Part shown: positions 33,475 through 45,400 of the stretch, piece after piece
Layout: each line of letters begins with the position of its first letter
Position numbering within the stretch: the stretch's first letter is position 1
Source: Hyphodiscus hymeniophilus
Taxonomy: Eukaryota > Ascomycota > Leotiomycetes > Helotiales > Hyphodiscaceae
Assembly: GCA_016508695.1 (NCBI GenBank)
Contig: VNKQ01000014.1
Coordinates: forward strand, 1,488,001 to 1,552,000
Length of the DNA stretch: 64,000 bases
Direction: 5' to 3'
Program-made: the position numbers and the translations under genes
Notes under the pieces: generated by a model
Told to the model about the DNA's origin: nothing
Seen by the model: only the letters and a program-made list of their open reading frames with translations
The model's database searches: none

Positions 33475-34226
33475 TCATGGTTTCGTAGCATTTTCCTTCT
33501 TATACTCTGCCCAGTCATCGCTCCTCGGGAACGGCACTGTCGGCACCTCTTTGTTCAGGAATGAACACAAAGGCTGCCAACCCTCCTGGACCTGATACTC
33601 TAGGAATCGATCGTTCGGAGCAATAGATCTCAACCGCTCATTATGCTCGCGATATTTGGCTCGCCCATATGTGTCCGGATCACCTCCCCATACATGCTCA
33701 TACTGCAATTCCGAAAGACGATATGGAATTCCTTTAGCAGAGGCAGCTTTCCGGGATTCATGAAGATGCCAGACTGTCGCTTTCATGGACTCAAACCACT
33801 TATCCTCGTCGCGAGTAGTAAGGATGATCTTAGCCTCCGGATAAGCGTCGATGAGCTCCTCATAAAAAAGGGCGGCGGGGATGTCGCTTACTCCCTGGAC
33901 CAAAGTCAATGTTGGCTCCATACAAGTCTTGCTGTCCTACGTACAGCATAGTCCCCAAGGAACTGGTCGAACTCTTCCCGTCCGAATGGCTTGTCTTTCT
34001 TTTCGTACTTAGCTTCGAGTGCTGAGATCCAATACTGTCCATGTTGGTTCTTGAACACTTCGCGCATGTGGTAGATTCTGTTGTAACCCAGAACTTCAAG
34101 AGCATCGGCTAAAGCTAGAGCAGGATCAATTAGTTTCAACTATTACGAGATTTCATTGGCATTGAGGGACGTGTCTAACTTACACTGAGTCGCAGTGCGA
34201 CAGAGTCCGAGGCATAGAATTTCCAT
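33475..34226 (-). CDS. Sulfotransferase-fold protein (fungal Sulfotransfer_4 type)
   Basis: Exons 34226-34184, 34114-33945 and 33894-33475; introns 34115-34183 (69 bp) and 33895-33944 (50 bp). Predicted 210 residues from this ATG. The phosphosulfate-binding-like loop LGLCRTATQSL is followed by a helix ADALEVLGY, then GVSDIPAALFYEELIDAYPEAKIILTTRDEDKW, where the TTRD motif matches the second PAPS-contact region. These small fungal proteins share the fold, but true sulfotransferase activity is unproven. Codons upstream of the chosen ATG (TPNLTKRTAP) look conserved, so another 5' exon before about 34270 is likely. Confidence 0.75.
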
Positions 34227-34917
34227 TGGTGCAGTTCGTTTGGTGAGATTTGGAGTACCTTGAGCATCTAGGTCGGACACTTCGCATTACATGCAACGCG
34301 AATTAGAGTTCGAGGTGAAAATAAACTTCAAGCTGTCAACGCCCTACCTCACATGCACCTGGGTAAACTTATAGATGAGTTGAGACTCGGGGAGATTCGG
34401 ATTCGCTTCCGCGACTGATCTACAATGCGCCGTGCCACTCTATAGCGTCTTCTTAACTCCATGGAAAAGACATTGAAGTCACATGAGTGATGAAGTCTCT
34501 AAGGTATTTTCGTCCACTTTCCACGATATGAAGTTGCAACTTCACCCATAGGACAGCTCTGGCTCGAATGACAAAGGGTTCCCTTTAGGTGGGACGCGAA
34601 GGCCCACTTTTAAATCCGGAAAGCCTTTCTGCTCGCTTCGCTCAGGGGTGAGGTGGCTCTGCCTCATAGAGTTTGTCGCGAAACCAGTGGTAGTGCGCGA
34701 ATAATTTCTCGTTCTACAATTATCCTAATTTAATTAGTAACCCTCAGATCTCTGAGAGTATCTCAGGCTGTACCGTGGTATAAAAGAAACAGTCTTTGAA
34801 CATGCCGAGTTGTTGTCTCCGCTGGTTTCTTTGTTACTTTACCTAGGTACTCCCTCGCTGTTCTGAAGAATAGACAATCTGGAACAACAGTAAATTACGT
34901 AACAATTAACAATGTTC

Positions 34918-35283
34918 TGTTGGAACAATGTGCTTGTTTGTCTATATAATATTCAACTTCCTCTCAGTAAAGTCATCATCACAGCATCAGTAGGAGCATC
35001 CTCAGCTTCTTCTTCCTAACAAACTCCACAAGCAACAATTCATCCAAACAGAACCTGATCACTCAGATTAGCAAACACTCACTCAAGTAAGCAAACACCT
35101 GACTCAACAAACTCTAACATGCAGGCACAAGAGAACACCCTTGTGAACCGAGGCGAGAGCGATCGAGGAACCAGATCCGGAGCCCCAAGCCCAGAGCCTC
35201 GACCTCCTACTAAGTAAATGGAGGAGCTTGTTCTGTCTCAGTAAATTGCTAGATTGTTTTTGTACGCATTGCCATCATTCTAA
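34918..35283 (+). mobile_element. Possible retroelement relic with repeatedly interrupted frame
   Basis: Starts TGTTGGAAC with a TATA-like TATATAAT at 34943-34950, then a leader full of CAACA/CAAGCAA motifs, then a small frame from ATG 35119 (residues include RGTRSGAPSPEPRPPTK). That frame is cut by TAA at 35215, 35242 and 35281 but otherwise stays open. The layout resembles an LTR plus gag start ruined by C-to-T mutation. No matching second LTR, primer site or pol sequence was found, so this is tentative. Confidence 0.3.
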
Positions 35284-35663
35284 GTTGAGGGGGTTGGAAA
35301 ACGTAGAAATGTGGGAGTGAAAAGGATTGAAGGAAAAAAACGGTAAAATCAGTAAACAATCATCAAAACATTGGGTTACTTTTCTACTTCTTGACTTCAC
35401 TTCTAAGTATTTTCTTCAGATATATTAGTAAGTTGAATACAGATAGCAAATCTAATTCTCTTTATTACAATAAGACATTCTTCGTACCAATTTTTCTCCT
35501 ACATAAAATTGACTTCGTGACTTATATCTGTGATCGAATTCCCAAGATCTGGAGTATATTTAATGCACCTTTTCACTATAGCACAATAAAAACACTTCGC
35601 AATTATTTCTTGTCCATATTTACGGAGGAAAAGGTGTCCATGTATTAAGCTGCGTGACGTCTC

Positions 35664-35695
35664 TCCCTGCGTCCCGAGATCCCTGCGTCCCGAGA
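35664..35695. repeat. Perfect 16-bp tandem duplication
   Basis: TCCCTGCGTCCCGAGA occurs twice back to back (35664-35679, 35680-35695), a GC-rich island in AT-rich DNA. Confidence 0.85.
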
Positions 35696-36128
35696 CGCAC
35701 TGTGTCACAAGACAGATTTATAGTTTTGAACTCAATTTTTTTTTATTAGCTGGTCTATGGAGTCGTTGTTAATGTGTTAATCTCTCTAGCTATTTTTCTA
35801 TAAGAAGACCATTTAGTAATAAGAAAAGACTGTAGTTGAACACGTTATTGGTCGTTTCAATCATGCTACTGGTCGCCGCTTCGGCTGTTCCCCCCTGCTT
35901 AATCACAACTATTGAGGTCTCTTTAAGTCTGGGTATGGGTGGCGTAAAATGTCACGCGTGTGACGTAAGAGCAGGTTTCACGAACCTTTCCATGTGGAGA
36001 TACGCAGCAGCACACAAACGTTACAATTCAGTGCTACCACTCGTAGCCTACTGTCTCCGGACTTTAATCGACTGCGGGGCAATCAAATCCTAGCGCAAAG
36101 GCTCAGGAGTCGTTTTACCATATTGAAA

Positions 36129-38344
36129 ATGGATTGCTCGGTCTGTAAGGTCGTCGCCGATGCTGTAGTTCGGTGGCAGGCAAATCTCCAACATAGCGAA
36201 CAGATTTATCTTGGAAGCTGGCAGGGCTTCCTTGACCGACGGCGATGCCGCTGTTGCCAAATGATTGTGAAACGTTTTAATGTTCTTCAATCAGACGAAA
36301 TCCCATTTGAACCAACATGCCCTCTAATAATTTCTTGGATTGACGATTCCATTTGGATTTCGGCTGTAAGTCTTCCATCTATACAGCGGATTGTTATGTT
36401 TTCCTCTCGAAATTTAATGTCCTCATAGGATCCCAGAAACGATTCTCATTATCCAAGTGGCCTAGATCACTCGGAAATTCGGCTTGCTCCATCAGTAAAC
36501 TTAACACCAAGGTGTCCTCATTTTATATCTGTTGACCCGGTTATTATCGACCTTGTTACACTCCATCGTTGGCCAGCGTACTGTGACGCAAATCATCATG
36601 GATCTTGCCATAATATCCCTCAATGGGAGACCACTGCTGCTGCGTCCTCGATAATGTTCATTGATGTGTACAGGTCTTGTCTAGTACAGATGGAGGGAGA
36701 AGTAAGTTGCTTATATGTGGCTCTAAGTTACGTCTGGGGCGTTTTCTTCCAGGAGTTTTGGAACTCAAACTCGACAATTACGGACAGCTTTGTTCTCCTG
36801 GATCTCTTAACAAGCCAGAAAATATGTCACGTATGCCTAGAACGATACTGGATGCTATGACTGTGTCAAGGGCAATGAATATGCGATACCTTTGGGTCGA
36901 TAGACTCTGTATAGTCCAAGACGACTTGATGCACTGCCCAGCACAACTACAGCAAATGGCGTCGATATACGCAAACTCATATTTCACAATTATAGCAGCG
37001 GATGGCCTTGACGCGGATTACGGTCTTCGTGGCGTGAAGGCTGTTTTTTCACAACGCTCTCCCTCCTTCGAACAAGTGACCTTTCGCTTCTCGGCTCAGG
37101 TTGAGATGATGGAGAAACCCTGCAGTGAGTCGTGGTCAAACAAACCTGCTTGGCATACGCGTGCATGGACTCTCCAAGAGCGCACGTTATCCCCACGCAC
37201 TCTTGTCTTTACTGGTAGTACTGTATACTGGTCTTGTCGATCTGCCGAATGGTTCGAGACTCTTGCAAATGAATCGGACGGCTATCCACCAACTCAGTAC
37301 CATCTTCCCCCATGGACTGGCTGGCCTAGCTACCAACTTACACTTCATCCTTGGCCTGACATGGACCAGTATTCTGGACTTGTTCAAGCCTACAATTCGC
37401 GTATCCTGACTTTCGAAGGGGACGCTGAAAATGCATTTACAGGAATTCTCACTACGCTGAGTAGCTCGTTTCCGGGAGGCTTTCTTTTTGGTATTCCAAC
37501 ATTCCTGTTTGACATTGGGTTGTTATGGTCGGGAAGTTCTCCTTTGAAGCGGCGCAACGGCTTTCCAAGCTGGTCTTGGTTAGGATGGTCTGGCGGGGTC
37601 TATCTCGATCGTCCTTATTCAAGAGCTTGGGACCCAAAAGTGTGGGACGCTACTTCAAAACCCATGGATTTCTTTGGTCAAGTTGAAGTCCATCCGCTCA
37701 TTGATTGGTGCGCAAAACCTCCAGAAGGTGGCTTGGACTATGTGATCGATAATTCGTATCATCGATATAAGTCAGATGCTTATCAACCAGGTACACCACT
37801 ACCCGAAGGATGGGCGAAGTTATATGATGGGTTTGTGCATTCAAGCTTTCCCGAACACAAATTAAAGTTTCCATATCCAGTATCGCCACATACCGTGGAG
37901 TTCTCACCAGGGCTTTCACCCTTCTATCTGAAAGTCTGCACAAAGTCGTGTAGATTTCGATTGGGCGGCTCTTACCTTGATACGTCCTCTATATCATCGT
38001 GCCTGACATTTGATCTGCAAGACGATGCAGGACACTGGGCAGGTATTGTCAAGTCACCATTTGCAAACGAAGGTGAGTATGTACGAGGTGACTACTGCGA
38101 GGTCATCGCCATATCCCAAGGATATGCGGAAGTGGTACGGTATAGCGGAAGATTTTCTGAATTCCAAGCATTTCACGAGATGAAGAAGGTTGAGGATATT
38201 AAGTCCCTTAAAAGTTACAACTTTTATAACGTTCTTTGGATCGAAATGGAGAAAGGTATAGCGTATAGGAAGGCTCTCGGGAGAGTTTGGGAAGATGTAT
38301 GGCGACGGCAGACTCTGAAAGATGTAGATATACTACTTGGATAG
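36129..38344 (+). CDS. HET domain protein, with one apparent frameshift
   Basis: Exon 1 36129-36365 (79 codons), intron 36366-36428 (63 bp, GTAAGT, ATAG), exon 2 to 38344; about 717 residues once one base is added. The N-terminal exon carries Cys motifs (MDCSVCK; RRCRCCQMIVKRF) common before HET domains. HET motifs: CLYVALSYVWG (about residues 173-183), then MNMRYLWVDRLCIVQDD, QMASIYANSYFTIIAADG, and AWHTRAWTLQERTLSPRTLVF. The end has the usual FPSWSWLGWSGG. Frame breaks after SYVWG; one extra G in the run at 36736-36739 joins it to RFLPGVLELKLDNY. Expected role is cell-death triggering in non-self recognition. If the break is real this is a null allele. Confidence 0.87.
36736..36739 (+). other. 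Apparent one-base deletion in G4 run (frameshift)
   Basis: The HET core motif ends exactly at this GGGG tract and resumes one frame away. Adding one G restores it. Confidence 0.65.
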
Positions 38345-38860
38345 GCCACACCCACAACAACCACTTTTACTTGAACTATTATTATCATTTGACGATACAT
38401 TCATTTGAGCTTATATTGAAAATTCCTATTATTCGTACTTGATATTACGAGTCTGCTTCTTCAGATCTATTCGTTTCAATTTGTGATTAATGAATTATAA
38501 TTATTCACGGATCCTGCGCTCTGCATGATACTAGGGACTTGTGCCTTCTACAATAAAATCTACAAACGACTTTAAAATATCTATTTAACTTTGTTTCGAT
38601 TGTATTGTATACCTCCCTTAAACACACTTCACCTATTGATTTCGAATATTACTAATGTATATTGCCGCCCCCTGAATTATAGAGCCTCCTTTTATATAGG
38701 ACTTCTTGATGTGTAATATTACCATTAAGTTTGTTTTCGCTTTTTAACCACATGGATCGAGGCAAGAGACATTTATACATCTTATAGTTTCTATAATCTA
38801 CTCTTTTGTGGCATAACTCGGCAAAAATAGGATCTTCGCCAGAAGAAGATCAAAAAATGA
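38345..38860. other. AT-rich convergent spacer
   Basis: Very AT-rich, no open frame of interest, between the HET gene and the minus-strand membrane protein. Confidence 0.4.
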
Positions 38861-40639
38861 CTACACTAACGGTTCCTGACTCTCGGATAAAACATGTTGC
38901 AGGAGGATGCTGGGCACATCACCCGACAACTTGACTAGCATCATGGCGTTGTCATTTTCGTCATACGTCCATTTGCATCTCTTCTGAATCATTTGACTTG
39001 TCGCCGAAGTGGAATTTCCATCTTCTTCAACCTCTTCATGGATTGGCCCTCTGGATGGCGACAGCAGGGCAGCATCAATAACGCTTTGCAAATTTGTAAT
39101 GTTGAATGCAGGGAGATGATGCCAGGCTTTGGTACGAAACGCTTCCGCCAGAACTATGAATACAAGTACGATGTTGATTGCCAGAGATAGATAAATAAAT
39201 CGTGGCGATCCCAGGCGAATGGCATTGAATTGCTTGTTCACAGGTACAGCGACGCTTGAATTGTCGATTATCATCTGCCTACTTGCTTCAGCAACCAACA
39301 AATCATCGACAAGAGCAGCGATCATGTTCTCGCCTGCCCGTAAATATATTTCGTCTTCTATCATCCCAGGGTTGCTGGCATTCATAGCAGCCGAGTTCGC
39401 GCTGAGCACGGTGCCCAAGGTTGATATGCCTATGTTAGAACTCATTCGGGAGATCAGATCGAGGTTAGTCATGACAGCTGTCTGAAGTGAGCCAGTCGGG
39501 TCGAAGTCCGTATGCGGACCACTTGCAGTGACACTGATCATTGACTGAGTGAGATTTACAGCGACGTCAAAAATTGTCGGCTGAAAGTCAATAGAACATT
39601 GCATCGTGTTCCAGGGTGTATACCAATGACCACTAGCCACAGTAGCCATAGCTAGCATGTTACGACCGTTTGCCGCAGCAGCCGACCATCCAAGCACTTC
39701 GTCGTACCAAAGTGAATTGTCTGTCGTCAACGTATAGGAGGAGACATTGTTTGCGACTGTGTTTGGCAATGAACCTTCGACTAGCCAAAGTGCTAATGGA
39801 GAGTTTTCGACGGAAACCGAAGGGGTGATCGTCAAGTTTGAGGTTTCGTTATAGAGGCATGTAACTTGGCTCCAGTAACCGGGTTCTTGATAGGAGTATG
39901 CCGTGTACGAGTCATTGGAAATGACAGTGGGAGAGAAGAGACCTTGTGAGGCACCTACCCCGTACGAGCGGTTGCTGTAGCTCCAAGCAGGAACTTCTAT
40001 CTTGGGGTAGACTCTCGTTGCATTTGGCGCACTTGTTGCACCTAGGGCTGTCGACAATAAAGTTGTAATGAGACCAATCGCTGGGCACTGACTGATGGCG
40101 ATGGACGAGGTAAGCTGGTGAGTGGAGCAGTTTGTTAAATATATTTGGCTCCCGGGCTGCAGCGACCAGCTCACGTTGAACGGAAAACTGTAGACTGGTA
40201 TCGGTATGGATCCATCCTTGTGTATGGAATCGGCCGCCAATGGTGTCAACGCGCCCGCCCAAACAGCGCCAAAAAGAGGGCCGATGATAGTAAACAATGC
40301 TGCAATAGCTATGCTACGACCTCCGAGGCCCCAGTCGATTCGTGGTATGGATAGTGCTGCGAGGAGGTTCAGAGAACTCGCTGAAATGAAGCTCTGAAAC
40401 ACCTGGAGACGAACAGCGAAGTTGACAAGTGTGCAGAGAACGTAGCCTTGGGATGCGGCGAGAATGGTAGCTGAGATTTGGACAATGACCCCAGCAGTGT
40501 CGCGGTAATGGCTAACAAGATGAGGAAGTCGCCCTGTGAACCGTTGATCGAGCAAGCAGAGAAGGGTAATGGAGACCGCGCTGGAAAGAAGAACAAGAGA
40601 GATATGCAGGAATTTGAGGATACGATGCTCAGTCGCCAT
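38861..40639 (-). CDS. Multi-pass membrane protein with large glycosylated loop, function unknown
   Basis: Single exon, 592 residues from ATG 40639 (the in-frame codons before it lack an ATG). Three to four membrane segments lie in the first ~150 residues (FLHISLVLLSSAVSITLLCLL; SIAIAALFTIIGPLFGAVWAG). An extracellular region of about 330 residues follows with many N-x-S/T sites (NVSW, NCST, NATR, NRSY, NDSY). A last segment FIYLSLAINIVLVFIVLAEAF precedes a cytoplasmic tail of about 90 residues. This layout recurs in filamentous ascomycete proteins of unknown function. A signalling or cell-surface recognition role is only a guess from the neighbourhood. Confidence 0.75.
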   Translation of the reverse strand: MATEHRILKFLHISLVLLSSAVSITLLCLLDQRFTGRLPHLVSHYRDTAGVIVQISATILAASQGYVLCTLVNFAVRLQVFQSFISASSLNLLAALSIPRIDWGLGGRSIAIAALFTIIGPLFGAVWAGALTPLAADSIHKDGSIPIPVYSFPFNVSWSLQPGSQIYLTNCSTHQLTSSIAISQCPAIGLITTLLSTALGATSAPNATRVYPKIEVPAWSYSNRSYGVGASQGLFSPTVISNDSYTAYSYQEPGYWSQVTCLYNETSNLTITPSVSVENSPLALWLVEGSLPNTVANNVSSYTLTTDNSLWYDEVLGWSAAAANGRNMLAMATVASGHWYTPWNTMQCSIDFQPTIFDVAVNLTQSMISVTASGPHTDFDPTGSLQTAVMTNLDLISRMSSNIGISTLGTVLSANSAAMNASNPGMIEDEIYLRAGENMIAALVDDLLVAEASRQMIIDNSSVAVPVNKQFNAIRLGSPRFIYLSLAINIVLVFIVLAEAFRTKAWHHLPAFNITNLQSVIDAALLSPSRGPIHEEVEEDGNSTSATSQMIQKRCKWTYDENDNAMMLVKLSGDVPSILLQHVLSESQEPLV

Positions 40640-42463
40640 AATAAAGCTGTAGATTAGGGTAAACAAAGGATGCTTCAAATTGAAAGGTTGAGGAGTTCAT
40701 GGAGATTACCTAAGAGCACTCGTACTCGTTATGCGCTGCGGTTACCGGCAGCCTCCTTCATAGGTACTCGAGTAGGGAGTTCCTCCTCTATCTCTACGAG
40801 TGTGGTGTATATTGCTGTAAAAATGCCTAACACATCGATGACGACGACAAAAGCCTCAAGATCTTCCAGAGAAGTTCCTTACTTGCAAGGCGACATCGCT
40901 GATTCGACCATACTTGTGTACCGTGCCATCAGCCTCATGCAGTCATGCATCCATGGCGCTCTCCCCCCCTCTTTGTCTCGACTCCGGGTTGGCTCCCTAC
41001 CTATCCCCCTACGCTGCGACGAACCAACACACCTATTTGTGGCCTTAAAATGCCTGTTACCGCCTGTGGCGAGGTGCGTGTAAGGGTGCTGGGCAAATCA
41101 GAGGCCCCCAAAAGATTTAAGTTTTCAGGCATTAAAGGTGTGATGGATACAGCGCCGCATTCAAAATTGTGACAATAGGCAGTCACCTCGACAATCACCC
41201 AAATTGCAGCTGAAATTTTGAAGGCGACAACAACTTGGTGTTTCCTCACGACTTATACCATATTTCAATACCCTTTTGCAGGTATCAAAAATGATGAATG
41301 TGCTCTTTATCCTAGAACGGCCCTGAATCTCGCAGCATATCGCAAGGCCTCTCCCAAAGTCTTGACCGGATTCTGGCAAAAGCATTCAATCCTTTGTACC
41401 TGCGGGCTGGATATTGATCTCTCATTCTTCGTTGTCCATAGAGCAGCTAGAGTTTAGCTTACATGAAGGTAACTATATAGTATACCTGATATCTAACTCC
41501 GGGACTTTGTAACGTATTTAAAGATATAAACCCCATTAACATCAAAGCACTAATAGTTTGACTTGTCATAGGGTGTATCTCTCATGCAGTGATGCACGTG
41601 ACGTATACTACTTTCTTTTTCTGCTCTTATGATTAAAAAGGCTTTACAACGATATCTCGTCTGCTTTCTTGAATACATTACTATCTCGGGGACTATCCTT
41701 CAAAATCAACTCAGAATCTGATGAATATACGTTCTGGCTTAATGATGTCTCCGTTATTATACTTTTCTCGGGGATTTGATGCCCTATGCTGACATTTGGT
41801 GGAAAACGACATCGAGCTCTTGGAAGTTGGTCGAGTGGTCGTCGTGAGATGCCGCATTGGAGACTTTGGAAATTTTGTATCCAACAAATAGCTTAAGTAA
41901 TAATGTTTGCCAACAGTTTCATCACCATGATTTAAGTGCCTTGCACGAAAAGTACTAGTTGACACTGGTATGTCCCTTATGAAAACAGGCACATATAAAT
42001 CCGTGGTGGTGTTGTGCGGGCTAGTTCACTTGTAATATACATTAGGTTGGAGTCCCGTGTTAAAATTGAAGCCGTGGTTCCTCCAGGATTCCCCAAATCT
42101 TCGAGTATTTGCCATACGACTTGCGGCCTGCTCCCCACATCTGAACGGGGCGGAGCGGTGCGAGATATTCGTAAGAGCAGCCTATCAGAATTTAACGTTC
42201 CAGCCAGCTGAAAAGCCTGGGTAGAAACCCAATTGCTCATTCGCCCATTCCCTCCCGTCCTGCAGGCTTGGCTTACAGGGCACATAAGGCTCCCGCTGAC
42301 CACGACATTTAAGGCTCTTCTCTTTCCTTTCTCCGCTGCAAGACGGACTTCCTCTCCTCGATGTCTCCTTTCGGTTGTGTTGAATTTTGTTTAATTTATG
42401 AATTATGACATTTTCTCTTTTTGAATCAAAGTCCCGCATTGTGTTTGTGACAGCTGTCGAAGT
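40640..42463. other. Intergenic, 1.8 kb, no gene recognised
   Basis: Several overlapping open frames of 60-140 codons on both strands show no domain. A CT-rich stretch at 40955-41010 and the leader before 42464 are the only notable features. Confidence 0.35.
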
Positions 42464-45400
42464 ATGAATTCAGCGGCGGACTGGCTTGCCGACCTCCACA
42501 AATGTAAGGCTGCCGTAGCCTCCTGCCTCTTTCAATATGCCTGTTCAATGCTGACTTCGAATCTTCTCAGCGCAATGCTTTACAACCTGCGAAGTCTCCA
42601 ATCCAGCAAAATCAAGTGATTTTGGATCGAATGGCTACACGGCATCACTAAGTGACTGGCATGAGCTGCTGCAATTGACCGCCCCTGATGATATTTGCGG
42701 TCTTGTCTTCGTGCGGGGACAGTTTCCAAACACTCCAGAAGCTATTCTCGCTCGTGCGCAAAGACGCGATGACACGGGAAGCAAAGGCACTTTTGGCGCA
42801 CGAATACAACGAGCCGAGATTGACTCCGACTTGGAACTTGGCGAGCGGAGAGCGCAAGGCTGGGTGAATCTCCGATGGCCGTACACCCAATACGAACTTA
42901 AACGGAAAGGCGAGCAATGGGACGAGAATACCGGAACATATGAGGAGATCTCATTCGTGAAAGATGGCACAGTGTTTCAACTGATGCGCTTGAAATGGGG
43001 CCACGGAAGTTCCTTGAGCGATTATTCTGATTCCGTCGACTCCCAGGAGAAGCATACCATCAAGCTTAAAACCGGGGGCATCGTTCAATTTGGCTGTCCT
43101 TGTTCCAATGGAGGGCCTCCAAATATCGATACGTTTAGCGTTCACGCGGTCGATGATACCAGAACTGGGCTTAGCTGCCTTAGCCAGAGATACCAAAAGC
43201 GATTGGAAATGCATCTGTTCGTCAATGGTACTGAGCAAAGTGTCACCATTCCAGTGCATGGTCTCGATGATGATGAAATCAGGGACACAGAAGTGAATCT
43301 TTCTTCGATACATAGAATAGAGCTATCGGTGGGCGATCCAACCTATATCGTCTCCACCTACGCCTTGAGTGATGCCAGCGAAGAGCGCAAGGCCATCATC
43401 GAAGATTCCTCTGCGGTTATTCAAGATTACCTTGGGATTGCAAATCCGTCTGTCAATATGACTGATAGACTTTGGACAGCCTTGTGCTCTACCAATTACG
43501 AAGCAAGCGAAGCTGTAGAGTTCTGTGTGGTTGGGAGATGCGTCGAGCAAATCCTTTGTGTCTCTTCTATCCCGTTTTCCGGGCCCTCACGGAGCAAGCG
43601 AAGCTCTACTCATGACGAAGCTCAGAATAGAGCTGGGCTTGACGATAATGGGGAAGCTTTCGAGACCGCACTCCTCTGCAACATAATAACGCCACAATAT
43701 GTAGATGTACAAAGTGCTTTGTATAAATCCCCAATATCTTTCTTGGGACCAAGTTTGACTTACTTTTATTAGCTTCCAAATTCGACTTCTTGTTAAAGTT
43801 CACGACTTTATTCGTACTCGTCATTTCGAGCACGACCTGTTGCAGCGATTCCGTTCCTTGGACGACATCCGTGACGTTTATCTCAAGAAGATCCGCCAAT
43901 TCATTCGTTCGAGCCTGGTTTGGCTGATCAACACGGACATGAAACCTGGTAGGCTCCTTCTAGCTCTGAGAAGCTCTGAAAAACCTCATGACTTGGAGAC
44001 TCAACCCTCCGAGCGACTCCAGCAATGCGAAAAGAACCGAGTAAGGATGATCATCGACCAGTCTTATAATCAAGCATGTTACGCCACTCTCGCTGTCTGG
44101 TTTGTCATGAAGCATTGCCCAGAAGCAATCACAGATGAGTTTGCCATAGACACACTTCTGCCTAAACTCACGACGGCTTACGATTCGGTACAAAAGCGTG
44201 CTTCCCGGGACAAGGAGCCGACACCAAAGAACGATGTCTTGCAATGGCTGCATTTGTGCTGTCTCTTCCTAATCTGCAATGGCAATTTCGGCATCAACGA
44301 GAAAGGGGAAGATGTGGATGGCTTCGCGGCATCTGGGCTCGAGCGGCAGGATTTTCTCAAAACTCAACAGAAGTTTGAGAAGTACGTTGCTCGTCTCAAA
44401 ACGAGCCAGATTGAATCATACTCTTTGGAACATGAGGAGCTGGACCGCGTGATTCTGTTAGGGACAGAGCTAGGCTTGGAGAAAATCCCGACGCAATTCA
44501 CTTTGAGCTTAGCAACATCGCGTGCGGCGCAGACTCGAAAGAGAATTGCCGAAAGAAAGCGCACCACGAGGTTCTACCCAGGGCCAAAAGCATGGAAAGG
44601 CTCCCGTGTAACCTCCAACGGGCCTTGGGAGCTATTATGCACAAATCATTCGGGATTCTTACGGGTCGCAGACGAATCAAACATCAGAGCAGCCAGAGAC
44701 AGACTGTTTGAGTTCATGATGTCAGATTACTCGTTTATGACTTCTTGGGATCGGGCGGATAGTAGCATGGTTGGCAAGTGGTGGGATCTTGAGCCGGCGA
44801 GTGCAATTTGCGCGACCTTGCTTGACTTGAAACTTGAAAGTATTCAATCCAAAAGCAGTACTTGTAGTCACATCGTAAAGGTTTTCTGACAACTCATAGA
44901 CAAATTACGAGCTGCCCCTTCCGAGAAAGCGGTAGCAGAAGAGATGAATCAATCAATCCATGATCTCCATGAGTCTCCAGTCACACCCTTAGGGGACCCA
45001 GTTCACATAGAGGAGACCTCAGTTGAACAGTCTATCAGGGACATCCTTCTACAGATGAAGCAGATTCAGGAAGACTCCAGTCGAAATCATCTGTCACAGA
45101 TGAGACAATTGCTCGCTCAAGAAGATATGGGAGGGAATCTCTCGATCAAGGCTTTTGACTGGATGATGTGCAAACCAGATAAACTCTTTCACCCCGTTCG
45201 TATTCGTCTTTTGCCTAGTCTACCATCCCTTACTGACTCCGGTCAGGACTGGTGGATTCAGTCGTTGGAAGACACACCAGAGGTATACCAGGCGAAGCAG
45301 ACGAAGGATGTCCCACTGCGAAGAGATATCAGAAAATACCTCTCGAGCCGAGAGCGCCGGGATATTATCGAAAACCCCGAGTATTCCATTTTTAATATCA

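Larger units (their letters stand above)
34227..36128. other. AT-rich accessory intergenic region
   Basis: It becomes strongly AT-rich after about 34700 and holds the retroelement-like relic (34918-35283) and a direct repeat (35664-35695). No intact gene seen. Confidence 0.4.

Noticed and set aside
43721..43772. Stop of the frame at 43770 as the end of a separate protein
   Set aside because: A 52-bp intron with GTATAA donor and TTAG acceptor joins it in phase to the next coding block.
44840..44899. TGA at 44887 as a gene end between two proteins
   Set aside because: A 60-bp in-phase intron (GTATTC, CTGAC branch, CATAG) removes it and both sides read as one protein.
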